From Syntrophaceae bacterium PtaB.Bin038 (lineage in GTDB: Bacteria; Desulfobacterota; Syntrophia; Syntrophales; UBA2192), in assembly GCA_002067855.1 (NCBI GenBank), contig MVQS01000133.1, positions 1 to 6,777 of the forward strand: a DNA stretch of 6,777 bases, written 5' to 3'. The translations under genes and the position numbers were made by a program. Below the pieces are notes generated by a model. That model did not search any database. It saw nothing but the letters and a program-made list of their open reading frames with translations, and was not told the origin of the DNA. This document shows positions 1 through 5,253 of the stretch, piece by piece. Each line of letters starts with the position of its first letter. The first letter of the stretch is position 1.

Positions 1-567
1 GTTGCGGCCCAGGTTCGTGAGGCCCGCCGGGTTGGCGAACTTGGCCAGCTCCAGGCGTCCCGTCGAGAGGGTCGTGCCGGCCTTGTCCTTGGCCGTCCAG
101 GTGCCGCCCGCATCGATGGTGAAGGTGACCGTCCCCGCGGGCACGGTGACCTCGGGCGTGAGCTTGAGGCCCTCGGAATTCACGAGGTAGAGGTCCTTGC
201 TGATCTTCCAGCTGCCCGCCCGGGTGTAGAGGGTCTTGCCGTTGCCGTCGTCGACCTGGAAGAACCCGTCTCCCTCGATGGCCCAGTCGAAACGGTTGCC
301 CGTCTGCTGGTAGTCGCCCTGGGTGAAGGTCTTCTGGATCGACGTGAGCTTCGAGCCCAGGCCCACTTCCATGCCCAGGGGCAGGGCCGTGCCGGACGTG
401 GTGCCCACGCCGGCCTGCCGGCTGACCTGGTACATGAGGTCCTGGAACTCGGCCCGGGAGCTCTTGAAGCCGGGCGTCTGGACGTTGGCCAGGTTGTTGG
501 CGACGACGTCCTGGTTGATCTGCTGGGCCAGCATGCCCGTTGCCGCCGTGTACAATGATCTGATCAT
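1..567 (-). CDS. flgG: Flagellar distal rod protein FlgG, 3' part cut by window edge
   Basis: FlgG polymerises into the distal rod of the flagellar basal body, outside the inner membrane, after export through the flagellar type III apparatus. The first 189 residues are present and the C-terminal part (usually about 70 residues) lies beyond base 1. The N-terminus MIRSLYTAATGMLAQQ is characteristic of FlgG. The rod/hook signature follows at residues 27-35 (ANVQTPGFK). Further on are the family features GNRFDWAIEGDGFFQV and YTRAGSW, and the visible end FANPAGLTNLGRN also fits FlgG. The start is supported by a GGAGG ribosome site at 579-575 with a 7-base spacer. It lies 96 bases downstream of flgF in the usual flgF-flgG order and probably shares its transcript. 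No frameshift is visible. Identification is secure. Confidence 0.96.
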   Translation of the reverse strand, partial: MIRSLYTAATGMLAQQINQDVVANNLANVQTPGFKSSRAEFQDLMYQVSRQAGVGTTSGTALPLGMEVGLGSKLTSIQKTFTQGDYQQTGNRFDWAIEGDGFFQVDDGNGKTLYTRAGSWKISKDLYLVNSEGLKLTPEVTVPAGTVTFTIDAGGTWTAKDKAGTTLSTGRLELAKFANPAGLTNLGRN

Positions 568-663
568 CTTGAATCCTCCGGATTTGGCTGTGGGCTCAAG
601 GCCAGGGGCTCAAGGCACATGAGGCTCGACAAATTCATCTCACCCGTTGCCTGATGCCTGTGC
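568..663. repeat. flgF-flgG spacer with 7-base-period repeats
   Basis: This 96-base spacer carries two short tracts with an exact 7-base period. On the plus strand, bases 592-619 read as four heptamers: GGGCTCA, AGGCCAG, GGGCTCA, AGGCACA. The 11-mer GGGCTCAAGGC appears at 592-602 and again at 606-616, and a third copy lies upstream of flgF at 1456-1466. Bases 648-661 read TGCCTGA, TGCCTGT, the same unit in the opposite orientation. The flgG ribosome site is at 579-575. I see no promoter and no hairpin with a T-tract here, so read-through from flgF is expected. The function of the repeats is unknown. Confidence 0.6.
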
Positions 664-1377
664 TTACGCCAGTTTCGCGAGCCGGCTCGTGGCCAGGCGG
701 TCCTGCTCGCTCATCGTCTGCATGATCTTCAGGTAGGCCTCGAAGGAGCGCTGGATGTCGATCATCTCGATCATCTCCTTCACGGCCTGGACGTTGGAGG
801 TCTCGAGGTAGCCCGCGCGGACCTCCGGGTTTTCCAGCGCGGCCTGCTCGGCCTTGGCGGAGGCCTCGAAAAGGCCCGCCCCCCGCTTCACGAGCGCATC
901 TCTCTTCTTGAAATCGACGATCTTGAGCCTGCCCACCTCGCTGCCGTCGGCGCTGACGGCCCCCGTGTTGGAGATTTCGATCTTCTTTCCGGAAATCGTG
1001 ATCCGGCCGCCCTCACCCAGCACGGCGTCGCCGGACAGGGTGATGAGCTCGCCGTTCTGGTTGAGGGTGAAGCTGCCGTTGCGCGTGTAGCGCTCGCCGT
1101 CCTTCGTCTCGATGACGAAGTAGCCTTCGCCCTGGATGGCCACGTCGAGAGGGTTGCCGGTCTTCTGCAGGGTTCCCGGCGAGTGGTCGATGAGGACGAC
1201 GGGGTCGTGGCTGAAGCTGTCCTCGGCCATGGGATCCGTTTCGGGCCTGCGCACGAAGATGAGGCGCTCGGCCTTGTACCCCGGCGTGTTGGCATTGGCC
1301 AGGTTGTGGGTCACGTAGTCGTGCTGGGAAAGCTTCTTGACGGCCGCGCTGACCGCCGTGTTCACGCCGTACATCAT
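664..1377 (-). CDS. flgF: Flagellar proximal rod protein FlgF
   Basis: FlgF is a proximal rod component of the flagellar basal body. Starting at MMYGVNTAVSAAVKK the protein has 237 residues, close to the usual FlgF length of about 250. The rod signature ANANTPGYK is at residues 27-35. The central region carries GNPLDVAIQGEGYFVI, YTRNGSFTLNQNGEL and a VLGEGG stretch. The C-terminus (NVQAVKEMIEMIDIQRSFEAY) is the conserved rod-protein helix. The frame stays open upstream to an ATG at 1434, but that codon overlaps the -24 element of the sigma-54-like promoter and has no ribosome site, so it is rejected. The nearest Shine-Dalgarno match is GAGGAG at 1397-1392, an unusually long 14 bases before the ATG at 1377; a second ATG follows at 1374. 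It probably heads a rod operon with flgG. Confidence 0.93.
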   Translation of the reverse strand: MMYGVNTAVSAAVKKLSQHDYVTHNLANANTPGYKAERLIFVRRPETDPMAEDSFSHDPVVLIDHSPGTLQKTGNPLDVAIQGEGYFVIETKDGERYTRNGSFTLNQNGELITLSGDAVLGEGGRITISGKKIEISNTGAVSADGSEVGRLKIVDFKKRDALVKRGAGLFEASAKAEQAALENPEVRAGYLETSNVQAVKEMIEMIDIQRSFEAYLKIMQTMSEQDRLATSRLAKLA

Positions 1378-1417
1378 GGCAATCGTTTCCGCTCCTCGTG
1401 GTGTCGACCCCATAGAA

Positions 1418-1433
1418 GGCAACGGTTGTGCCA
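1418..1433 (-). promoter_or_regulatory. Sigma-54-type (-24/-12) promoter of flgF
   Basis: Read on the minus strand from 1433 the sequence is TGGCACAACCGTTGCC. It matches the sigma-54 consensus TGGCAC-N5-TTGCW at all but the last position, and has the required GG-N10-GC spacing (GG at 1432-1431, GC at 1420-1419). The expected transcription start is near 1408-1406, about 30 bases before the flgF ATG. That leader would include the GAGGAG ribosome site. Sigma-54 control of rod and hook genes is well established in many polar flagellates and requires an NtrC-type activator (FleR/FlrC/FlgR class). No activator gene lies in this window. Confidence 0.78.
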
Positions 1434-1441
1434 TCAGAGAC

Positions 1442-1472
1442 AGGCATGAGGCGTTGGGCTCAAGGCATCAGG
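1442..1472. repeat. 7-base-period repeat upstream of flgF promoter
   Basis: On the plus strand this tract reads in exact heptamers: AGGCATG, AGGCGTT, GGGCTCA, AGGCATC, then AGG. On the minus strand the unit is GCCTNNN. It ends 8 bases upstream of the -24 element of the putative sigma-54 promoter. It includes the third copy of the 11-mer GGGCTCAAGGC (1456-1466), which also occurs twice on the other side of flgF. The role is unknown. Confidence 0.6.
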
Positions 1473-1661
1473 GAGGAGAGGGACAAGAAAAGACAACCAA
1501 TGGAATTTATGTGATTTAGTACGGAAACGGGCTTCGCCGGATCCGCGGTCCGAACAGATGAAGACCCGGTGTTTGCGAACAGGGGCGGGAAATTTTGGGC
1601 TGAGAGGGAAAATATTGCCTCTCTGGAATGGTTTCCCCTTCTTTTCCTTACCGGGAGAAAA
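1473..1661. other. Noncoding region between fhlB and flgF promoter, with dyad
   Basis: About 190 bases with no convincing gene, visibly more A+T-rich than the neighbouring coding DNA. It contains a perfect interrupted dyad at 1602-1623: GAGAGG, 10 bases, CCTCTC. This is centred about 200 bases upstream of the predicted flgF transcription start, a distance at which sigma-54 activators often bind. The same dyad could form a weak hairpin behind fhlB, but no T-run follows it, so a classical terminator is not supported. A short palindrome CGGATCCG lies at 1538-1545. Short open frames across the region have no ribosome site and no recognisable protein character. Confidence 0.45.
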
Positions 1662-2057
1662 TCAGATTGATGGGATGGTGGTTGACTGACTTCCAACGAC
1701 GTGATTTATAGGACCGTCTTTCCCTGTACCCGGTTCCCTTTGTTTCGGACCCTGTTTTGCCCGGTACTGCTCGTTGGCCGAGTAGACGAAGGCGAGGATC
1801 TCCGCCACGGCCCGGTATAGCTCGGGCGGGATCTGCCGGTCGATGTCCAGCCGGCTCAGGACCTCGACGAGAGCCTTGTCCTCGCGCACGGGGATGTCGT
1901 GGCGGCGGGCCAGTTCGATGATCCTCTCGGCCACGTGCCCGCCGCCCTTTGCCGTGAGGCGCGGGGCTTCGTCCCGTTCGGCATCGTAGCGGATCGCCGC
2001 CGCCCTCTTCCGGCTCTCCTGCTTCGTCTCCCTCATCGAGGGTGCCTTTTTCCTCAT
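1662..2057 (-). CDS. fhlB: FhlB: stand-alone homologue of the FlhB C-terminal export-switch domain
   Basis: This 131-residue protein matches the cytoplasmic C-terminal domain of FlhB/YscU/EscU. Residues 19-40 carry the AAIRYDAERDEAPRLTAKGG segment. Next come HVAERIIELARRHDIPVRED (41-60), KALVEVLSRLDIDRQIPPEL (61-80) and YRAVAEILAFVY (81-92). It lacks the membrane domain of full FlhB and the NPTH autocleavage site, starting where the cleaved C-terminal FlhB fragment would begin. FlhB's C-terminal domain interacts with FliK to switch export from hook to filament substrates; FhlB proteins are thought to substitute for or assist it. Gene order directly after a fliK-like gene fits that role. The last ~30 residues are a poorly conserved polar tail. 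The start is uncertain: ATG at 2057, or ATG at 2036, which has AAGG eight bases upstream. Confidence 0.87.
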   Translation of the reverse strand: MRKKAPSMRETKQESRKRAAAIRYDAERDEAPRLTAKGGGHVAERIIELARRHDIPVREDKALVEVLSRLDIDRQIPPELYRAVAEILAFVYSANEQYRAKQGPKQREPGTGKDGPINHVVGSQSTTIPSI

Positions 2058-2058
2058 G

Positions 2059-2093
2059 TGCCTTTCGCCTTTTGCCCTGCGCCTCACGCCTTT
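2059..2093. repeat. 7-base-period repeat between fliK-like gene and fhlB
   Basis: On the plus strand the 35 bases read as five exact heptamers: TGCCTTT, CGCCTTT, TGCCCTG, CGCCTCA, CGCCTTT. The tract fills almost the whole 38-base gap between the fliK-like stop codon (2096-2098) and the fhlB start. On the transcribed strand it is purine-rich (for example AAAAGGCGAAAGG) and may also serve as the ribosome site for fhlB. It shares the GCCTNNN unit with the tracts around flgF but has the opposite orientation to the one at 1442-1472. Confidence 0.62.
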
Positions 2094-2095
2094 TC

Positions 2096-3211
2096 CTATG
2101 CGAACACGCTCAGCGCCGGTCCGTCCCCGCAGATGTCCTCCCGCAGACGCGCTTCCATCGTTTCCCGGACCCGCCTGTCCGCGTGGGCACCCAGGCTTCC
2201 CACCCGGTACCCGGCCCGGGTCAGACCGGCCTCCAGCGAAGGGAGCAGTCCGGAGACGAAGGCCGCCGTCTCCTCCCTTTCGCAGTGCACGCTGCATGTC
2301 ACCGTGTTGCCGCTGAAGTGCGCCTGCGCCGTCACATCGCCCAGGGCGTCCATGTCGAGGGCAAGGAGCACCCGAAAGGTCCCACTGCGGCAATCCGTCC
2401 CGGGGCCCTTTCCCTCCCTGCGGATGAGGATGTCCGCCTTCCCCGCGAGACCGGCGAACAGCAGGGGAACCTGGAGAAAGAGCCTGCCTTCGTTTTCCTG
2501 CAGGTGAACGTTGAGGACCTGGAGGGTTTCGATCGCACGCACGGCCTTCTCCAGGGCCGGGGCCCATTCGCGGATGATCCCGACGCTCTCGGGCGCGGTC
2601 TCCCGGATGACCCGCATCAGGCAGGACTTCAGGTTCACGGTCGGGGAGAGCCGTTTTTCGCCGGGTCCGTCCAGAACCTTCTTCAGATCGCGTTCCGTGA
2701 ACAGGCCGAGCGCCCGGGCGAAGTCCGGCAGCGAAAGCCCCTGGGCAATCCGCTCGCGGCCCGGCAGGGCCGCCCGGAGCGCCTCGAGGACGGCGGCCAG
2801 GGAATCGCGCCCCTCGGCCGCCGGGAGGTCGCCGGCGCCGGCGCGGCCGGGAACCCCGGCAAGATCGGCCAGGGCTCGAGCCAGCGCGGCGGGGTTCGAC
2901 CGGAAGCCCCGAAGGTGCTCCGCGACGAGCCGCTCCGCCGGTGAAGGAAGGACGGAGAGCACGACCCGCGGGCGGAGGCTCTCCACCCTCATCTCCAGGG
3001 TCTGCCCGGGCTGCAGCGCGTGCTGCGTCTCCGCGGTCAGGCGGGCGGAGCCGGCGTCGATGAGGAACCGTCCGTCGGGAATCCTCTCCAGCACGCGGAT
3101 CTCGAGGGTCTGTCCCGGAGAAATCCCCGGAGGGGGACGGCTCAGACGGATTTGCATCGTCTCTGCGGAGGGAGGGACGGTCGCGGGGGGGAAACGGACG
3201 GCGGGCGGCAT
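2096..3211 (-). CDS. FliK-like flagellar hook-length control protein
   Basis: The 371-residue protein resembles hook-length-control proteins, which measure hook length and contact the FlhB C-terminal domain to switch export specificity. The C-terminal part, about residues 232-342, has the conserved globular pattern. It contains LNVHLQENEGRLFLQVPLLF and LLALDMDALGDVTAQAHFSG, followed by a CSVHCEREETAAFVSGLL segment and LTRAGYRVGSL. The N-terminus has two PGQTLE-x-RV motifs (residues 32-40 and 68-76) bracketing a beta-rich segment. The middle is alanine- and leucine-rich. The ATG at 3211 shares its A with the TGA of the upstream gene (TGATG), implying translational coupling. A C7 run covers codons 7-9. 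It may be the only FliK or a second paralogue specific to FhlB, so I leave the symbol blank. Confidence 0.82.
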   Translation of the reverse strand: MPPAVRFPPATVPPSAETMQIRLSRPPPGISPGQTLEIRVLERIPDGRFLIDAGSARLTAETQHALQPGQTLEMRVESLRPRVVLSVLPSPAERLVAEHLRGFRSNPAALARALADLAGVPGRAGAGDLPAAEGRDSLAAVLEALRAALPGRERIAQGLSLPDFARALGLFTERDLKKVLDGPGEKRLSPTVNLKSCLMRVIRETAPESVGIIREWAPALEKAVRAIETLQVLNVHLQENEGRLFLQVPLLFAGLAGKADILIRREGKGPGTDCRSGTFRVLLALDMDALGDVTAQAHFSGNTVTCSVHCEREETAAFVSGLLPSLEAGLTRAGYRVGSLGAHADRRVRETMEARLREDICGDGPALSVFA

Positions 3212-3699
3212 CAGCGGCTTTCAACCCGGCGGCGGGCCAGGTCCAGGATGAGACGGATCTCCCCCTCGGTGAGCCCGAGGGTGCCCGCTATCTCCGCGGG
3301 GGTGAAGCCCTGCCCGGCAAGCCGGATCACATCTTCGTTGCCGTCTTCCCGGCGGGCACCCTTCGCGCCGGCATCGGCTTCGTCGAGTTCATCGATCCGG
3401 GCGGATGCCGTCTCCATGAGATCGCGGAGGCGGGCCTCCTTCTCGTCGATGGAGCGGGAGATGTCCCGGAGGGCCTTCTTGCTTTCCTCCATGGCCCCGA
3501 GCAGCGACGTCGTCGCTCTCTGGGAATCGTCGATCACCCGCTTGAGTTCCGCAAGGCTCGCGGGGTCAATCCCCGTCGACTTCCGTTTCAGCTCGCGGTT
3601 GACTCTCCCGAGGATGAAGACGACGGCCACGCAGAGCACCACGTCGGCCAGTACCTGGATGGCGAAAAAGACTCTCGGCTCGATGTCCATGATGCCCAT
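3211..3699 (-). CDS. DUF2802-like membrane protein with coiled coil and HTH-like C-terminus
   Basis: The protein has 162 residues. One membrane span occupies about residues 10-31 (VFFAIQVLADVVLCVAVVFI). A charged helical region, probably a coiled coil, follows at about 45-108. A compact segment at 123-157 (VIRLAGQGFTPAEIAGTLGL, then TEGEIRLIL) looks like a helix-turn-helix of the kind in DUF2802/DUF6115-type proteins, which are often found in flagellar loci. The cytoplasmic side should carry the coiled coil and helix-turn-helix. Its function is not established. A role in tethering or regulating the flagellar apparatus would be inference. An in-frame stop lies eight codons above the ATG at 3699; a second ATG is at 3690, and neither has a strong ribosome site. 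The stop overlaps the start of the fliK-like gene by one base. Confidence 0.78.
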   Translation of the reverse strand: MGIMDIEPRVFFAIQVLADVVLCVAVVFILGRVNRELKRKSTGIDPASLAELKRVIDDSQRATTSLLGAMEESKKALRDISRSIDEKEARLRDLMETASARIDELDEADAGAKGARREDGNEDVIRLAGQGFTPAEIAGTLGLTEGEIRLILDLARRRVESR

Positions 3700-3849
3700 G
3701 GCCTGGTTCCCGTCGCGACGGCCTCACGTCGACTCGATGACGAACGTCCGAAACTCGGAAGCAGGGAAGTCGGGAGAACGGGGGGTGTACGCACTGCTTC
3801 GGGCGGATCCTACATTCTCAATCTCCACCCTTCAAAGCTTCCTCTTTGA
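3700..3849. other. 150-base spacer with a 12-base palindrome
   Basis: This spacer separates the 106-residue gene from the DUF2802-like gene and has no convincing open frame. A perfect 12-base palindrome, CCGTCGCGACGG, lies at 3710-3721, ten bases upstream of the DUF2802-like ATG. A short hairpin TCCGA-GTT-TCGGA can form on the transcribed strand around 3750. I find no sigma-54, sigma-28 or clear sigma-70 promoter on the minus strand, and no T-rich terminator. Confidence 0.4.
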
Positions 3850-4170
3850 TCAGACCCGGATGTTGATCCGGCCTCCCTGGCCGTCCTCGGGGGGATCATC
3901 CTCCCCGGGGGGAAGGTGGGGTTTTCCGTCCGCCCGCCTGAGCTCCCGGGCCGCTCCGCGCTTCCGCTCCCGTTCCTCCTCGCGCTGGATCCGGGCCTTT
4001 TCCGTCTCGTCCGATTCCTTCACCTTCTCTTTGAGCAGCTTCTTCTCCTCGCTGTTGTGCACGGCCACGTAGCGCTGCTGCAGGTCGGACTGCTGCTGCT
4101 GCGTCTGCTGGATTCGCTCCACCGACGTGGTCTGCAGCAGGATCTGCTGCACATCGACCGCCCTCAGCAT
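3850..4170 (-). CDS. Small charged, glutamine-rich hypothetical protein of the flagellar cluster
   Basis: I do not recognise this 106-residue protein with confidence. It has no signal peptide or membrane span and is probably cytoplasmic. The N-terminus MLRAVDVQQILLQTTSVERI is followed by a glutamine-rich stretch (21-32) and an almost uninterrupted charged helix rich in E, K and R (about 40-80), with strong coiled-coil character. The C-terminus is a proline/glycine/acid-rich tail ending in RINIRV. The start is well supported: GGGGAG at 4184-4179 sits eight bases before the ATG. A (CTG)4 tract at 4090-4102 encodes four consecutive glutamines. Its position inside the fliA-to-fhlB block suggests a flagellar assembly or chaperone-like role, but nothing in the sequence proves this. 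Confidence 0.75.
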   Translation of the reverse strand: MLRAVDVQQILLQTTSVERIQQTQQQQSDLQQRYVAVHNSEEKKLLKEKVKESDETEKARIQREEERERKRGAARELRRADGKPHLPPGEDDPPEDGQGGRINIRV

Positions 4171-4306
4171 GACCGGATCTCCCCTTCCCTGCGGGTGTCC
4201 CGCGGGAAGCGGCCCTTGCGGACCCTCGGCGCACCGGGAAGAGATTCCCGGCGTCCCTGTTCATGCAATCGACGGATCGGGACGGAATCTTTAATTCCGC
4301 CGCGCC
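4171..4306. other. Spacer with three potential hairpins
   Basis: This 136-base gap contains three inverted repeats. At 4281-4301 the arms CGGAAT and ATTCCG flank a 5-base loop, extended by a G-U and a G-C pair. At 4232-4253 the arms CCGGGAA and TTCCCGG flank a 4-base loop, extended by a G-U and a G-C pair to nine pairs. At 4191-4203 the arms GCGGG and CCCGC flank a 3-base loop just upstream of the GGGGAG ribosome site of the next gene. None is followed by a T-run on the minus strand, so none is a standard intrinsic terminator. They may be mRNA structures affecting stability or translation, or chance pairings in GC-rich DNA. Confidence 0.45.
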
Positions 4307-5131
4307 TTACCTCCTCGCCGCCTTCCTTCGCATCCCGGCCGACTGGCAGGGGATCTCCAGCGAGAAGATGTTGATGCCCGCCTCGTGCGCGATGTCGAAC
4401 TGCACGTCGTACTTGCGCAACAGGGAGACGGCCAGCAGGAGCCTCGAGGCCCTTTCGTCCTTGACGTCCGGGCCTGGTCGGCCCTTCAGGATCGCCTCCT
4501 TCAGCTCGGGCGGCATGGGGCGACCCGTGTCCTGGAACTTGAGGGCGACCCGGCCGTTGCGGCGGGTCGTGGACACAAAGAACTCCTTCACGGGGCTCTC
4601 GGCCATGGACTCCATGGCGTAGCGCACCCAGGTGGAGATGAACATGGAGTAATCGGCGGGGGAGCCGGCCACGTCGTGCAGGTCCCCGTCGAGGTCCATG
4701 ATCTTCTTCACGTTGTGCTTGAAGTCCAGGTAGAAGTCGAAGAACCGGATCTCGTTCTCCACGAGCTCCGAGAGGTTCACCTGCTGGAGGTTGCGGTCGC
4801 CGATGGCGTAAAACTTCCCCGAGACGTGCTTGAAGAGGTCGAAGAGCCGGTCCGACTCGTGGGTGATGAGTTCGATGTCCTTCAGGAGCCTTGCGTGATC
4901 CTCCCCCAGGGTGCTCTCCGCGTCCGGGTAGACCTCCCGGGTCTTGCGGATGGCTTCCTCGAGCCGTCTCTGGAGCAGCCGCGTGCGGCCGATGATCCCG
5001 TTGAGGGGATTGGCGAAGTTGTGCAGGATCCCCGGGATCAGCTCCTCGATGAACGTGCCCTCGAACTCCCTCTCCAGAAGCCGGTACACGTCTGCTTCCC
5101 TCGTTTCCTTGACGTCCCTGGATTTGATCAT
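4307..5131 (-). CDS. Degenerate histidine-kinase-like protein (H-box intact, ATPase domain eroded)
   Basis: The protein has 274 residues with no membrane span. An H-box-like helix at residues 30-49 contains LHNFANPLNGI, with His37 as candidate phospho-acceptor and the N-P-L pattern of HisKA domains. A second helix of the dimerisation domain follows at about 78-106. The C-terminal ~150 residues have the layout of a HATPase domain, but its ATP-binding residues are altered. In the N-box (WVRYAMESM, 168-176) the expected Asn is Tyr171. The G1 box reads DTGRPM (201-206), with the second glycine missing. The G2 glycines are replaced in ERASRLLLAVSLL (226-238). Phosphotransferases such as ChpT and Spo0B have a similar plan, so a phosphotransfer or scaffold role is plausible. 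GGAG at 5144-5141 supports the start. Confidence 0.78.
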   Translation of the reverse strand: MIKSRDVKETREADVYRLLEREFEGTFIEELIPGILHNFANPLNGIIGRTRLLQRRLEEAIRKTREVYPDAESTLGEDHARLLKDIELITHESDRLFDLFKHVSGKFYAIGDRNLQQVNLSELVENEIRFFDFYLDFKHNVKKIMDLDGDLHDVAGSPADYSMFISTWVRYAMESMAESPVKEFFVSTTRRNGRVALKFQDTGRPMPPELKEAILKGRPGPDVKDERASRLLLAVSLLRKYDVQFDIAHEAGINIFSLEIPCQSAGMRRKAARR

Positions 5132-5253
5132 GTTCTCTTTCTCCGGTTATCGACGGGCCCCGGGCCCGCCGGAAAGACTAAACCATCGAATCGAAAAGCT
5201 CAAGGGATTCCGCGGGGCCGGAAACTCTTGCCCTTCGCGGCCCCGGCGGGCGC
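5132..5253. other. 122-base spacer with GC hairpin
   Basis: The spacer lies between the small exported protein and the degenerate kinase. A 6-pair GC-only hairpin (arms CGGGCC and GGCCCG, 3-base loop) is at 5154-5168. It is followed on the minus strand by TCGATAACC rather than a T-run, so it could cause pausing or stabilise the 3' end but is not a typical terminator. The GGAG ribosome site of the kinase-like gene is at 5144-5141. No promoter was accepted here. Confidence 0.4.

Noticed and set aside
1378..1434. A 19-residue N-terminal extension of FlgF from the ATG at 1434
   Set aside because: It has no ribosome site, does not resemble FlgF N-termini, and overlaps the -24 element of the sigma-54-like promoter.
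2042..2944. Plus-strand open frames of 200-450 codons in several places, for example here, 3020-4072 and 4385-5728
   Set aside because: They lie antisense to well-supported genes, have biased Arg/Pro/Ser or His/Val/Asp composition, and show no recognisable domain. They are codon-bias shadows.
3185..3191. Run of seven G (C7 in the fliK-like codons 7-9), a possible phase-variation tract
   Set aside because: Seven bases is common by chance at this GC content and the frame is intact, so there is no evidence of slippage.
2058..3224. Long open frame continuing upstream of fhlB and overlapping the fliK-like gene
   Set aside because: The upstream part is an Arg/Pro/Gly-rich frame shadow typical of high-GC DNA. 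Only the last 131 residues have family similarity.
4090..4102. (CTG)4 trinucleotide repeat
   Set aside because: It simply encodes consecutive glutamines in the 106-residue protein and is too short to call a microsatellite.
5147..5154. GTCGATAA on the minus strand, resembling the sigma-28 -10 box GCCGATAA
   Set aside because: There is no TAAA-type -35 element at the right distance, and the start site would fall on or after the ribosome site of the next gene.
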